In this document: positions 40,532 to 49,212 of the stretch, in pieces
How positions within the stretch are numbered: position 1 is the stretch's first letter
Layout: each line of letters begins with the position of its first letter
Origin: Kutzneria viridogrisea
Lineage (GTDB): Bacteria; Actinomycetota; Actinomycetes; Mycobacteriales; Pseudonocardiaceae
DNA: 64,000 nt
NCBI GenBank assembly: GCA_014138725.1
Contig: JACJID010000004.1
Span: forward strand, 124,001 to 188,000
Direction of reading: 5' to 3'
The notes under the pieces: model-generated
The model's database searches: none
Told to the model about the DNA's origin: nothing
What the model saw: the letters and a program-made list of their open reading frames with translations, nothing else
Position numbers and translations under genes: made by a program

Positions 40532-41787
40532 CGCAGGCCCACCTCCACCCCGCGCAGCAACGGCCCCATCAGCAGGGCGCTCCACTGTGGACCATTGGTC
40601 GGCGAGCCGCCCAGACCGGGAGCGAGCAAGGTGGACACCAGCTGCTGTTCGGCCGGGGAGCCCGGCAGGCTGGCCGCCGCGGGCTTGGTGGAGCCGTCCC
40701 TGATCGGCCCACCGGGCGGGTACTGCGGGAACAGGTTGCCGCCACTGGCCTTCTGATAGCACTGCGGCCCGCGGGTGTCCTGGTACCTCGGGGTGTCGCC
40801 CCCGGGCTGGTAGGCCCCGCGACTGGCCGTGATGGTGAGCGTGAACTTGCCCATCTGCGGGTGGTCGGTGCCCTTGCCGAAGGTGAAGTCGGCGGTGGGC
40901 ACCTGGTCGGCGAGTTGTCCCAGCACGCAGGGGTACTCCGGCGCGTACTTGGCCAGCACCTCCAGGGTGGGCCGCGCGGAGGCGGTGAGCCCGATCAGGT
41001 TGGCCTGGTTGACCCGCAGGAAACTGCCCAGGTCGACCGCCGTGGTGGTGACGGCCGCGTACAGGGTGCGCAGGTTGTCGCGCTGCTCCACCAAGGTCCT
41101 GCTGGTGGTCGTCAGGTCGGCCAGCGCGCGCAGTGCGTCCGGCGCGGCCTTGGCGTAGGTGTCGGCCACCTCGGGCAGCGCGGCGAGGTCGGCCGCCAGG
41201 TCCGGTAGCGCCGGGGTGAGCTCGCGCAGGAAGTCGTTGGCCTGCACCATCAACTGCCCGGCCTGCTTGCCGCGGCCGTCGAGGGCCTGTGCGAGTGCGT
41301 TGAGCGTGGTGGCCAGTTTCTGCGGCTGCACGGCCCGCAGCACTGGCAGCACGTCGTCGAGCACCTTGCCGATCTCGATGGCGGCGCTGCTGCGGTCCTG
41401 GCTGATCACGGCGCCAGCGGTGATCGGTCGACCGGGGGCTGGCGGCGGCACGAGGGACACGTAGCGCTCGCCGAACAGCGTCTTGGGCAGCAGCCGGGCG
41501 GTGACGTTGTCCGGGATCCAGGCCACGCGATCAGGCCGCAGGGCCAGGTCCAGGACAGCTGTACGACCGTTCGTGCTGATTGTTCGCACCTCGCCCACGA
41601 GCACACCGCGGACCTTGACGTCAGCCCCGGGTTGCAGCTGGTTGCCCACGGCGTCGGTCTCCAGCCGAACCGGCACGACCGGGGTGAACGCCTTGCGGTA
41701 CAACGCGATCGTGAAGGACACGAACAGGACGGCCACGAGCAGGAACACCACGCCCAGGGCCTGGTAGCCCAGCCGTTGGCGGTTCAT
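40528..41787 (-). CDS. mce4A: Mce4A-like substrate-binding protein
   Basis: 419 residues from ATG 41787 (ATGA overlap with yrbE4B). N-terminal helix (LGVVFLLVAVLFVSFTIALY), MlaD domain (VRLETDAVGNQLQPGADVKV, RGVLVGEVRTIST, GERYVSLVPP), helical segment, then an extended C-terminus (YPCVLGQL; QCYQKASGGN). The longest subunit, as Mce A usually is. It would form part of the sterol-conducting hexamer. Confidence 0.87.
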   Translation of the reverse strand: MNRQRLGYQALGVVFLLVAVLFVSFTIALYRKAFTPVVPVRLETDAVGNQLQPGADVKVRGVLVGEVRTISTNGRTAVLDLALRPDRVAWIPDNVTARLLPKTLFGERYVSLVPPPAPGRPITAGAVISQDRSSAAIEIGKVLDDVLPVLRAVQPQKLATTLNALAQALDGRGKQAGQLMVQANDFLRELTPALPDLAADLAALPEVADTYAKAAPDALRALADLTTTSRTLVEQRDNLRTLYAAVTTTAVDLGSFLRVNQANLIGLTASARPTLEVLAKYAPEYPCVLGQLADQVPTADFTFGKGTDHPQMGKFTLTITASRGAYQPGGDTPRYQDTRGPQCYQKASGGNLFPQYPPGGPIRDGSTKPAAASLPGSPAEQQLVSTLLAPGLGGSPTNGPQWSALLMGPLLRGVEVGLR

Positions 41788-42638
41788 CCGGCGATCCGCA
41801 CGGTGGTCGAGGCGCCCCAGATGGCCAGGCTGAGGAAGAAGTCCAGCACGGTCTGCGCGACGAGGGCGGCCCGCACGGCTCGGCCGACCGCGACGCCGAC
41901 CCCGGCCGGTCCCCCGCTGGCGGTGTAGCCGTAGTAGCAGTGCACGAGGATCACCACGGAGCTGAAGACCAGCACCTTGCCGAAGGACCACAGCACGTCC
42001 TCCGGCGGCAGGAACAGGGCGAAGTAGTGGTCGTAGGTGCCCGCGGACTGCCCGTAGAACCACACGGTGATCTCGCGGGAGGCCAGGTAGGAGCAGAGCA
42101 GGCCGACCACGTAGAGCGGGATCACCGCGGCGACCCCGGCGATCACCCTGGTGGTGACCAGGAACGGCAGGCTGGGCACGCCCATGACCTCCAGGGCGTC
42201 GACCTCCTCGGAGATCCGCATCGCGCCGAGCTGGGCGGTGAACCCGCAGCCGACGGTGGCCGACAGGGCCAGCCCGGCCGACAGCGGCGCGACCTCGCGG
42301 GTGTCGAAGTAGGCGGAGATGAACCCGGTCAGCGCGGAGGTGCCGAGCTGGTTGAGCGCGGAATAGCCTTGCAGGCCAACGATCGTGCCGGTGAACAGGG
42401 TCATGCCGATCATCACGCCGAGCGTGCCGCCGATGATCGCCAGCGCACCGGAGCCGAAGCTGACCTCGCCGAGCAGCCGCAGGATCTCCCTGGGGTAACG
42501 GCGGATCGCGTACGGGGCCCAGGCGATGGCCTTGGCGTGGAAGGCCAACTGGCGGCCGAACTGCTCCAGGCCGTCGAGTGGCCTCGCGACGGTCAACAGG
42601 GCCCGGTCGGCCAGCGGCAGGTCGGCCACGGCGGTCAC
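41784..42638 (-). CDS. yrbE4B: YrbE4B ABC-transporter permease
   Basis: 284 residues from GTG 42638, overlapping yrbE4A. MlaE-type permease: about five to six membrane helices, with the conserved coupling segment RISEEVDALEVMGVPSLPFL and the GAMIGMT-like TLGVMIGMTLFTGTIVGLQG region. Pairs with YrbE4A to form the membrane pore; the MceG ATPase is encoded elsewhere, as is normal. Confidence 0.9.
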   Translation of the reverse strand: MTAVADLPLADRALLTVARPLDGLEQFGRQLAFHAKAIAWAPYAIRRYPREILRLLGEVSFGSGALAIIGGTLGVMIGMTLFTGTIVGLQGYSALNQLGTSALTGFISAYFDTREVAPLSAGLALSATVGCGFTAQLGAMRISEEVDALEVMGVPSLPFLVTTRVIAGVAAVIPLYVVGLLCSYLASREITVWFYGQSAGTYDHYFALFLPPEDVLWSFGKVLVFSSVVILVHCYYGYTASGGPAGVGVAVGRAVRAALVAQTVLDFFLSLAIWGASTTVRIAG

Positions 42639-43423
42639 ATCCCCTTCGGCGGCACGACCTGCAGGTAGATCCCGGTCAACACCACGTTGATCAGGAACAA
42701 CAGCAGGAACGTGACCACGACGGCCTGGTTCACCGCGTCGCCGACCCCCTTGGGACCGGCCGAGGGGTTCAACCCGCGGTAGGCGGCGACGATGCCGGCC
42801 ACGAACCCGTACAGCAGGGCCTTGATCTCGCTGATCCACAGGTCGGGCAACTGGGCGAGGGCGTTGAAACTGGCCAGGTACGCGCCCGGGGTGCCGCCCT
42901 GCAACAGCACGTTGAACGTGTAGCCGCCGAGCACGCCCACCACGCTGACCACACCGTTGAGCAGCAGGGACACCGCCATCGCCGCGAGCACCCTCGGCAC
43001 GATCAGCCGTCGTACCGGCGGCACGCCGAGCACCTCCATGGCGTCGATCTCCTCGCGGATCGTGCGCGCGCCGATGTCCGCGCACATCGCCGACCCGCCC
43101 GCGCCCGCCACCAGCAGGGCGGTGATCAGCGGGCTGGCCTGCTGGATGATCGCCAGCGCGCTGGCCGCCCCGGTGAAGGACTGGGCGCCGATCTGCTTGG
43201 TCAGCGAGCCCAGGTGCAGGGCGATCACCGCGCCGAACGGGATGGACACCATGGCCGTTGGCAGGATCGTCACGCTGGCGAAGAACCAGGACTGGCGCAC
43301 CAGCTCGCGGAACTGGAACGGTCGGCGCGGCACGGCGCGCAGCACGTCCCAGCCCAGCGCGGAGATCCGGCCGACCTGGCGGAAGGCCGCCACTCCGAAG
43401 AAGGTCGGCACCGGGGCCGTCAC
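42635..43423 (-). CDS. yrbE4A: YrbE4A ABC-transporter permease
   Basis: 262 residues from GTG 43423, overlapping the upstream SDR stop by 4 nt. MlaE fold with TILPTAMVSIPFGAVIALHL, the ADIGARTIREEIDAMEVLGV coupling motif and C-terminal helices (VVVTFLLLFLINVVLTGIYL). First transporter gene of the mce4 operon. Known partners import cholesterol or other sterols in mycobacteria and rhodococci. Confidence 0.9.
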   Translation of the reverse strand: MTAPVPTFFGVAAFRQVGRISALGWDVLRAVPRRPFQFRELVRQSWFFASVTILPTAMVSIPFGAVIALHLGSLTKQIGAQSFTGAASALAIIQQASPLITALLVAGAGGSAMCADIGARTIREEIDAMEVLGVPPVRRLIVPRVLAAMAVSLLLNGVVSVVGVLGGYTFNVLLQGGTPGAYLASFNALAQLPDLWISEIKALLYGFVAGIVAAYRGLNPSAGPKGVGDAVNQAVVVTFLLLFLINVVLTGIYLQVVPPKGM

Positions 43424-44172
43424 GGCAGGGCCAGTGCGTGCGTGGCGGTGGCCCCGCCGTCGGCCACGAACTCGGCGCCCGTGCAGTAGGAACTCTCCTC
43501 ACTGCCCAGGAACACCACCAGCTCGGCGATCTCCTCCGGCCGCCCGGCACGGCCGAGGGCCACCCGCTTGACCACTGGCGTCATGTCCACCTCCCGCCCG
43601 CCCAGCGCGCTGCGCACCATGTCGGTGTCGATCGCGCCCGGGTGCACGGAGTTGACCCGGATCCGGTGCGCGCCCAGCTCCACCGCGGCCACCTTGGTCA
43701 TGCCGCGGATGGCGAACTTCGTCGCCGAGTAGGCCAGCAGGTACGGCATCGCGGCCAGACCCTCCACGGAGGACACGTTCACGATGGAGCCGCCACCGGC
43801 CCGCTTCATGCCCGGCACGACCGTGCGCATGCCCAGGAAGGTGCCGATCTGGTTGATCCGCACGAGCCGCTCGTAGTCGGCCAGCGTGGTCTGGTCCACC
43901 GCGGCGAAGTGCAGCACGCCCGCGTTGTTGACCAGCACGTCGAAGTGATCGAACTCCTCCGCTATTTGTTGCCAGTCGCCCTCGTCCCCCACGTCCAGGT
44001 GCAGGTACCTCGCCGCCTCGCCGAGCTCCTCGGCCAGCGCGGTGCCCAGGTCGTCGAGGACGTCGGCCAGGACGACCCGCGCGCCCTCGGCCACGTAGCG
44101 CCGGGCCGCGGCGGCGCCCTGGCCGCGCGCGGCCCCGGTGATCAGCGCTGTCTTGCCCGCCAGGCGTGCCAT
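43420..44172 (-). CDS. SDR, 3-alpha(20-beta)-hydroxysteroid dehydrogenase-like
   Basis: 250 residues. Classical SDR: TGAARGQGAAAARRYVAEGA, NNAGV, VNVSSVEGLAAMPYLLAYSA with the catalytic YSATK, and PGAIDTDM. The GARGQG form and SVEGLA segment are typical of the FabG3-type 3-alpha/20-beta-hydroxysteroid dehydrogenases. Asp37 in VLADVLDD predicts NAD. Directly coupled to yrbE4A, consistent with oxidation of an imported sterol or its side-chain intermediate. Confidence 0.85.
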   Translation of the reverse strand: MARLAGKTALITGAARGQGAAAARRYVAEGARVVLADVLDDLGTALAEELGEAARYLHLDVGDEGDWQQIAEEFDHFDVLVNNAGVLHFAAVDQTTLADYERLVRINQIGTFLGMRTVVPGMKRAGGGSIVNVSSVEGLAAMPYLLAYSATKFAIRGMTKVAAVELGAHRIRVNSVHPGAIDTDMVRSALGGREVDMTPVVKRVALGRAGRPEEIAELVVFLGSEESSYCTGAEFVADGGATATHALALP

Positions 44173-44180
44173 GCGCGGGC

Positions 44181-45692
44181 CTACATCATCTCGTCGGTCA
44201 GCGGCATGAGCACGGTCTTCAGCTCGGTGTAGTCCTCGAAGGCGCTGCGCCCGCCCTCGCGGCCCAGCCCGGACTGCTTGAAGCCGCCGAAGGGCACGTG
44301 CGGTTCGAGCTGGAACCCGTTGATGCCGATCGTGCCCGCCCGCAGCCGCCGCGCCAGCCGGAACGCGCGGCGCGCGTCGGCGGTGTAGATGCCCGCGCCC
44401 AGGCCGTAGTCCGTGTCGTTGGCGATGCGCACCGCCTCGTCCTCCTCAGTGAACGGCAGCACCGTGAGCACCGGGCCGAAGACCTCCTCGCGCGCGATCT
44501 CCATGGAGTTGTCCACCTCGGCGAAGATCGTCGGTGTCACGAAGTTGCCCGCGCCGTAGTCCCCGTCCATGCGCTCGCCGCCGGTGACCAGCCGCGCGCC
44601 CTGCTGCTGCCCGCGCTCGATGAAGCCCAGCACGCGCCCGAGCTGGCGCTCGTTGATCAGCGGGCTGGCCAGCACGGCCGGGTCGAACGGGTCGCCGAAG
44701 GTCACGGCCCCGGCCATCATCTGCGCCGCGCCGAGGAATTCCTCGTACACGTCCCGGTGCACCAGCGCCCTGGTGTGCGCCACGCACGCCTGCCCGGACA
44801 GGCCCACCGTCACCATACCCATGGCGGTCATGCCCGCCAGCCCGATGTTCGGCGCGTCCGGGAACACGATGGCCGGGCTCTTGCCACCCAGTTCCAGGGA
44901 GACCCGCTTCATGGTGTCGGCGCTGGCCCGCACGATGCGCTGGCCAACGGCGCGGCTGCCGGTGAAGCTGATCTTGTCGACCAGCGGGTGGGTGATCAGC
45001 GCCTCGCCGGTGGGGTCGCCGGGCCCGGTCACCAGGTTGACCACCCCCTCGGGCAGACCGGCCTCCGCGAGCAGTTCCACCATGCGCACCACGCAGAACG
45101 TGGCGTACTCGGAGGGTTTCAGCACGACCGTGCAGCCCGCGGCCAGCGCGGGCGCGAGCTTCTGCGCGAACAGCACGAACGGGGCGTTCCAGGGCAGGAT
45201 CGCCGCGACCACGCCGATCGGCTCGCGGAAGGTCATGGCCAGGTGGTCCCCGCCCTGGTGCGCGGGCAGGGTCTGGCCGCCGATCTTGTCGATCCAGCCC
45301 GCGTGGTGCTCGAAGATGTCGGCCGCGATGCCCACCGAGGTGGCGTAGATCCCGCCGAAGGACAACGGCACCCCGTTGTCCAGTGCCTGCAAGCGTTTCA
45401 GCTCCTCAGCGTGTTCGCGCAGCAGTGCCGCGTAGCGCAGCAGCACCGCGATGCGTTGCCCCGCCTTGGTCCTGGGCCACGGGCCCGCCTCGAACGCCTT
45501 GCTGGCCGCCCGCACCGCCTCGTCCACGTCGGCGGCCTCGGCCACCGCGAAGCTGCCCACGGCCTCGCCGGTCGCCGGGTGGTGGTGGGTCCAGGTCCGA
45601 CCCTCCCGCCCCGGCCGCCACCGGCCGTCCACGTGCAGCAGTCCGTCCTTGAGCCCCACCGCTTCCCGGTGCGGCGTCACGGTGAGCGTCAT
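44181..45692 (-). CDS. NAD(P)-dependent aldehyde dehydrogenase
   Basis: 503 residues from ATG 45692 with a good SD (GGAGGG). ALDH superfamily: SFTGSRAVGQRI, LELGGKSPAIVFPDAPNIGL with the general-base Glu, GQACVAHTR with the catalytic Cys, EVFGPVLTVLPF and GINGFQLEPHVPFGGFKQSG. It would oxidise an aldehyde to an acid, fitting the conversion of the sterol C26 aldehyde or a side-chain fragment before CoA activation. Gap to the SDR is 8 nt. Confidence 0.88.
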   Translation of the reverse strand: MTLTVTPHREAVGLKDGLLHVDGRWRPGREGRTWTHHHPATGEAVGSFAVAEAADVDEAVRAASKAFEAGPWPRTKAGQRIAVLLRYAALLREHAEELKRLQALDNGVPLSFGGIYATSVGIAADIFEHHAGWIDKIGGQTLPAHQGGDHLAMTFREPIGVVAAILPWNAPFVLFAQKLAPALAAGCTVVLKPSEYATFCVVRMVELLAEAGLPEGVVNLVTGPGDPTGEALITHPLVDKISFTGSRAVGQRIVRASADTMKRVSLELGGKSPAIVFPDAPNIGLAGMTAMGMVTVGLSGQACVAHTRALVHRDVYEEFLGAAQMMAGAVTFGDPFDPAVLASPLINERQLGRVLGFIERGQQQGARLVTGGERMDGDYGAGNFVTPTIFAEVDNSMEIAREEVFGPVLTVLPFTEEDEAVRIANDTDYGLGAGIYTADARRAFRLARRLRAGTIGINGFQLEPHVPFGGFKQSGLGREGGRSAFEDYTELKTVLMPLTDEMM

Positions 45693-45708
45693 GGATCCCT
45701 CCGTAGAA

Positions 45709-46566
45709 TCAGGACAGGGTCAGCACTTCCGTGCAGGCGAAGGTACGTTCGGGGTCGCGCTGGGCGAAGTACTCGCCGAGTTCGGTGAAGTCGGTCGCGG
45801 CGAACCTGCGCTCCACCACGGGTGCGGAGACCAGTGCCACCATGCCGCCGTACACCACGAAGAGCTGGCCGCTGATCGCCTGCGCCTCCGGACCGGCCAG
45901 GTAGGTCACGAACGGGGCGACGTGCTCCGGGGACAGCGGGTCCTGGCCCTGCGGTGCGGGGCCGAACACGTGCTCGGTCATCGCGGTGCGGGCGCGCGGG
46001 CAGATCGCGTTGGCGCGCACGCCGTAGCGGGCGAGCCCGCGCGCCGTGGCCAGGGTCAGCGCCACGATGCCCGCCTTGGCCGCGGCGTAGTTGGCCTGTC
46101 CGGCCGAACCGAGCAGGAACGCCTCCGAGGAGGTGTTGACCACCCGGCCGTACACCGGCGCGCCGTCCTTTTTGGACTTGTCACGCCAGTAGGCCGAGGC
46201 GTTGCGGGACAGCAGGAAGTGCCCGCGCAGGTGCACACGGATGACGGTGTCCCACTCCTCGTCGGACATGCTGAACAGCATCCGGTCGCGCAGCACCCCG
46301 GCGTTGTTGACCAGCACGTGCAGGCCGCCGAACCGCTCGACCGCGGTGGACACCAGTTCGTCCGCTGTGGACCGTTCGGACACGTCTCCCCTGACCAGCA
46401 ATGCCTTGCCGCCCAGTGCCTCGATCTCGTCCACCACATCCGCCGCGTCCGGCGAGACGTCGCCGAGCACCACCGAGGCGCCCGCCGCGGCCAACGCCAG
46501 TGCCTCGGCGCGACCGAGTCCGGCCCCGGCCCCGGTGACCACGGCGACCTTGCCATGCAGGCCCAT
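45709..46566 (-). CDS. hsd4A: Hsd4A-like SDR (3-hydroxyacyl-CoA/17-beta-hydroxysteroid dehydrogenase)
   Basis: 285 residues. SDR motifs: VVTGAGAGLGRAEALALAAA, NNAGVLRDRMLFSMSDEEWD, VVNTSSEAFLLGSAGQANYA with YAAAK, and CPRARTAMTEHVFG. The order ferredoxin-dehydrogenases-yrbE4A matches mycobacterial mce4 loci, in which hsd4A (Rv3502c) lies between fdxD and yrbE4A. Hsd4A acts in beta-oxidation of the sterol side chain. Starts 9 nt after the adh stop. Confidence 0.82.
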   Translation of the reverse strand: MGLHGKVAVVTGAGAGLGRAEALALAAAGASVVLGDVSPDAADVVDEIEALGGKALLVRGDVSERSTADELVSTAVERFGGLHVLVNNAGVLRDRMLFSMSDEEWDTVIRVHLRGHFLLSRNASAYWRDKSKKDGAPVYGRVVNTSSEAFLLGSAGQANYAAAKAGIVALTLATARGLARYGVRANAICPRARTAMTEHVFGPAPQGQDPLSPEHVAPFVTYLAGPEAQAISGQLFVVYGGMVALVSAPVVERRFAATDFTELGEYFAQRDPERTFACTEVLTLS

Positions 46567-46575
46567 GTCCGGCTC

Positions 46576-47661
46576 CTAGTCGAAGGTGATCATCTGGCGG
46601 ATCAGCGGGGCGCCCGCGCGCAGGGTGCCAAGCGCGTCGTTGACCTCCGACAGCGGCAGCCGCCTGCTGATCATGCCCTCCAGGTCGAGCCGCCCGGCCC
46701 GCCAGAACCCGAGCAGCCGCTCGTAGTCACGGCGCACGTCGGCCGATCCGTAGAACGAGCCGAGCAGCCGCTTCTCGTGCAGGAACAGCTCCTGGGCGTT
46801 GAACTGCACCACGGCGTCCGCGCGACCGGCGCCGACGATCACGGTCGTGCCGCCGCGCCGGGTGATGTCCCAGGCGGAGCGGATCGTGGCGGGGATGCCC
46901 ACCACGTCGAAGGCGTAGTCGAAGCCCAGCCAGCCGGCCAGCTGCTCGTTGAGCGCGGGCAGGCCCTCGGGCGTGGTGGCGTGCGTCGCGCCGAAGCGCA
47001 GTGCGGTCTCGTGCTTGTCGGTGACCGGGTCGACCGCGATGATCTGCGTGGCCCCGGCCAGCCGGGTGCCCTGGATCACCGAGATGCCCACACCGCCGCA
47101 GCCGATCACCACCACGCTGGACCCCGGCACCACCTTGGCCGTGTTGAGCACTGAGCCGACCCCGGTCATCACCCCGCAGGCCACCAGCGCCGCGATCTCG
47201 TACGGGACCTCGGGATCGACCTTGATCGCCCCGTCGGCGGGGATCACCAGCTCCTCGGCGAAGGTGCCCAGCCCGGCGTAGCCGAAGGCCGGTGTGCCGC
47301 CGACCAGGAAGCGCGGGGCGCTGAACGAGGCGATGGCGTGCACCGAACACAGGTGCGGCTGGCCGCGCAGGCAGTTCGGGCACCGGCCGCAGGGTGGCAC
47401 GAAGGTGACGATCACGTGGTCCCCGGGCACGAGGTGCCGGACCCCGCTGCCGACCTGCACGATCTCGCCCGCGCCCTCGTGACCGACGATTCCGGGTGCC
47501 AGGGCGGGCAGCGTGCCGTTCATGGCCGACAGGTCGCTGTGGCAGACCCCGGAGGCGCGGACTCGCACCCGCACCTCCTCGGGACCCGGATCAGTGGTGC
47601 TCACGTCGTCCCGCAGTTCGAGCTTGTCGTCCCCGATCTGGTTCAGTACGGCAGCCTTCAC
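46576..47661 (-). CDS. Zn-dependent (MDR) alcohol dehydrogenase, AdhD-like
   Basis: 361 residues from GTG 47661 (SD GAGGAG 8 nt upstream; GTG 47670 possible). Medium-chain dehydrogenase: catalytic zinc by Cys in GVCHSDLSA, His-Glu in GHEGAGEI and a later Cys; structural zinc CGRCPNCLRGQPHLC; Rossmann VVVIGCGGVGISVIQG. The class resembles NDMA-dependent/class III-like AdhD enzymes. It heads the long operon and has its own KstR-like box. Possible role: oxidation of the hydroxylated sterol side chain. Confidence 0.87.
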   Translation of the reverse strand: MKAAVLNQIGDDKLELRDDVSTTDPGPEEVRVRVRASGVCHSDLSAMNGTLPALAPGIVGHEGAGEIVQVGSGVRHLVPGDHVIVTFVPPCGRCPNCLRGQPHLCSVHAIASFSAPRFLVGGTPAFGYAGLGTFAEELVIPADGAIKVDPEVPYEIAALVACGVMTGVGSVLNTAKVVPGSSVVVIGCGGVGISVIQGTRLAGATQIIAVDPVTDKHETALRFGATHATTPEGLPALNEQLAGWLGFDYAFDVVGIPATIRSAWDITRRGGTTVIVGAGRADAVVQFNAQELFLHEKRLLGSFYGSADVRRDYERLLGFWRAGRLDLEGMISRRLPLSEVNDALGTLRAGAPLIRQMITFD

Positions 47662-47708
47662 CGGCTTCACTCCTCGTCGAGCTCGCCCCACAGCTACCCG
47701 GCTCACAC

Positions 47709-47722
47709 TAGAATCTGTTCTC
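47709..47722. promoter_or_regulatory. KstR-like operator upstream of adh
   Basis: TAGAATCTGTTCTC fits TnnAACnnGTTnnA at most positions (one central A/C change and the last base). It lies between fdxD and adh, 48 bp before the adh start, and would place the adh-mce4 operon under KstR. Confidence 0.55.
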
Positions 47723-47725
47723 GTT

Positions 47726-47917
47726 TCAGGCAAGGGTCCGCAGCGCGTTGCGCGGGCAGTTCGCCACCGCCCGGACCACCCGCGAGCGCAGCTCGCCGTC
47801 CTCGCCGGGTTGCGCGATGTGCAGCACCTCGTCCGCATCCAGCTCGAACACCTCGGGGGCGAGAACCTCGCAGACCCCGTTGCCCTCACACACGTCCCGG
47901 TCGACCACAACCCTCAT
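47726..47917 (-). CDS. fdxD: [3Fe-4S] ferredoxin, FdxD-like
   Basis: 63 residues from ATG 47917. Cys10 and Cys16 in CEGNGVC, plus Cys54 in NCPRNAL, give the C-x5-C ... CP pattern of single [3Fe-4S] ferredoxins that serve P450s and Rieske oxygenases. In mycobacteria FdxD (Rv3503c) sits in the same position beside fadE26. It would feed electrons to steroid P450s or to 3-ketosteroid 9-alpha-hydroxylase. Divergent to fadE26 with two KstR-like boxes between. Confidence 0.88.
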   Translation of the reverse strand: MRVVVDRDVCEGNGVCEVLAPEVFELDADEVLHIAQPGEDGELRSRVVRAVANCPRNALRTLA

Positions 47918-47947
47918 GCCGCCACGGTAGCGCCCGCCGAGCAGAAC

Positions 47948-47961
47948 TAGAACCTGTTCTT
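47948..47961. promoter_or_regulatory. KstR-like operator 1 (fdxD/fadE26)
   Basis: TAGAACCTGTTCTT matches TnnAACnnGTTnn with only the final A replaced. It is centred between divergent fdxD and fadE26. Confidence 0.7.
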
Positions 47962-47986
47962 CCTCAACGGGGAGGTCTATGGTGGC

Positions 47987-48000
47987 GAGAACGTGTTCCA
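47987..48000. promoter_or_regulatory. KstR-like operator 2 (fadE26)
   Basis: GAGAACGTGTTCCA contains the perfect palindrome GAACGTGTTC, the preferred KstR centre, 21 bp before the fadE26 start. Only the first T of the consensus differs. Confidence 0.7.
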
Positions 48001-48020
48001 CCGGCGTGCCGGGAGGTCGG

Positions 48021-49202
48021 GTGCACATCGCGTACAGCCCACAGCAGGAGCGGTTGCGCCAGCGCCTGCGGGCCTACTTCGCCGAGCTGATGACCCCCGA
48101 GCGGCGCGCGGCCCTGGCCTCGGGCGGCGGGGAGTACGGGGACGGCGTGGTCTACAAGGAACTCGTGCGCCAGATGGGCCGGGACGGCTGGCTGGTGATC
48201 GGCTGGCCGGGCGAGCACGGCGGCCAGGACCGGTCCATGCTGGAACAGCTGATCTTCCTGGACGAGGCCGCCATCGCGGGCGCCCCGGTGCCGTTCCTGA
48301 CCCTGAACACCATCGGGCCGACGATCATGCGCTACGGCACCCCGGAGCAGCGGGCGCAGTTCCTGCCGAGGATCGCGGCCGGGGAACTGCACTTCGCCAT
48401 CGGCTACTCCGAGCCGGACGCGGGCACCGACCTGGCGAGCCTGCGCACCAGGGCGGTGCGGGACGAACACGGCTATCTGATCAACGGCCAGAAGATGTGG
48501 ACCAGCCTGATCCAGTACGCCGACTACGTGTGGCTGGCCTGCCGCACCGACCAGGACGCCCCCAAGCACAAGGGGTTGAGCATCCTGATCGTGCCCACCG
48601 ACACGCCCGGCTTCTCCTGGACCCCGGTGCACACCGTGGCGGGGCCCAGCACCAGCGCCACCTACTACCAGGACGTGCGGGTGCCGCACTCGGCACTGGT
48701 CGGCGAGCAGGACCGCGGCTGGCCGCTGATCACCAACCAGCTCAACCACGAGCGCGTGGCGCTGACCTCCGCGGCCCCGGTGCAACTGGCGCTGGCCGAG
48801 GTCACCGAGTGGGCGCAGGCCACCAAGTCCCCGGACGGGACGCGGATCATCGACCAGGAGTGGGTGCGACTGCACCTGGCCCGGGTGCACGCCAAGGTCG
48901 AGTTCCTCAAGCTGGTGAACTGGAAGATCGCCTGGGCGGTCGCGCAGGCACCCAGCCCCGCCGAGGCCTCGGCCACCAAGGTGTACGGCACCGAGTTCGC
49001 CACCGAGGCGTACCGCCTGCTGATGGAGGTGCTGGGCAGCGCGGCCTGCGTGAGACGCGGGTCTCACGGGGCGGTGCTGCACGGCAAGATCGAGCGCATG
49101 CACCGGTCCTCGTTGATCCTGACCTTCGGCGGGGGCACCAACGAGGTGCAGCGGGACATCATCGCGGCGGTCGGCCTCGGGCTGCCCGTCGGTCGGCGTT
49201 AG
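48021..49202 (+). CDS. fadE26: FadE26-like acyl-CoA dehydrogenase subunit
   Basis: 393 residues from GTG 48021, with SD GGGAGG. ACAD fold: AIGYSEPDAGTDLASLRTRA, YLINGQKMWTSLIQYADYVW, QLNHERVALTS, and FGGGTNEVQRDIIA at the end. FadE26 with FadE27 forms the alpha2beta2 ChsE4-ChsE5 enzyme that desaturates the C26 sterol-CoA side chain. Both genes occur together here, 10 nt apart, as in mycobacteria. Length is close to FadE26 of M. tuberculosis (about 400). Confidence 0.87.
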   Translation: MHIAYSPQQERLRQRLRAYFAELMTPERRAALASGGGEYGDGVVYKELVRQMGRDGWLVIGWPGEHGGQDRSMLEQLIFLDEAAIAGAPVPFLTLNTIGPTIMRYGTPEQRAQFLPRIAAGELHFAIGYSEPDAGTDLASLRTRAVRDEHGYLINGQKMWTSLIQYADYVWLACRTDQDAPKHKGLSILIVPTDTPGFSWTPVHTVAGPSTSATYYQDVRVPHSALVGEQDRGWPLITNQLNHERVALTSAAPVQLALAEVTEWAQATKSPDGTRIIDQEWVRLHLARVHAKVEFLKLVNWKIAWAVAQAPSPAEASATKVYGTEFATEAYRLLMEVLGSAACVRRGSHGAVLHGKIERMHRSSLILTFGGGTNEVQRDIIAAVGLGLPVGRR

Positions 49203-49212
49203 GAGCTGGCAC

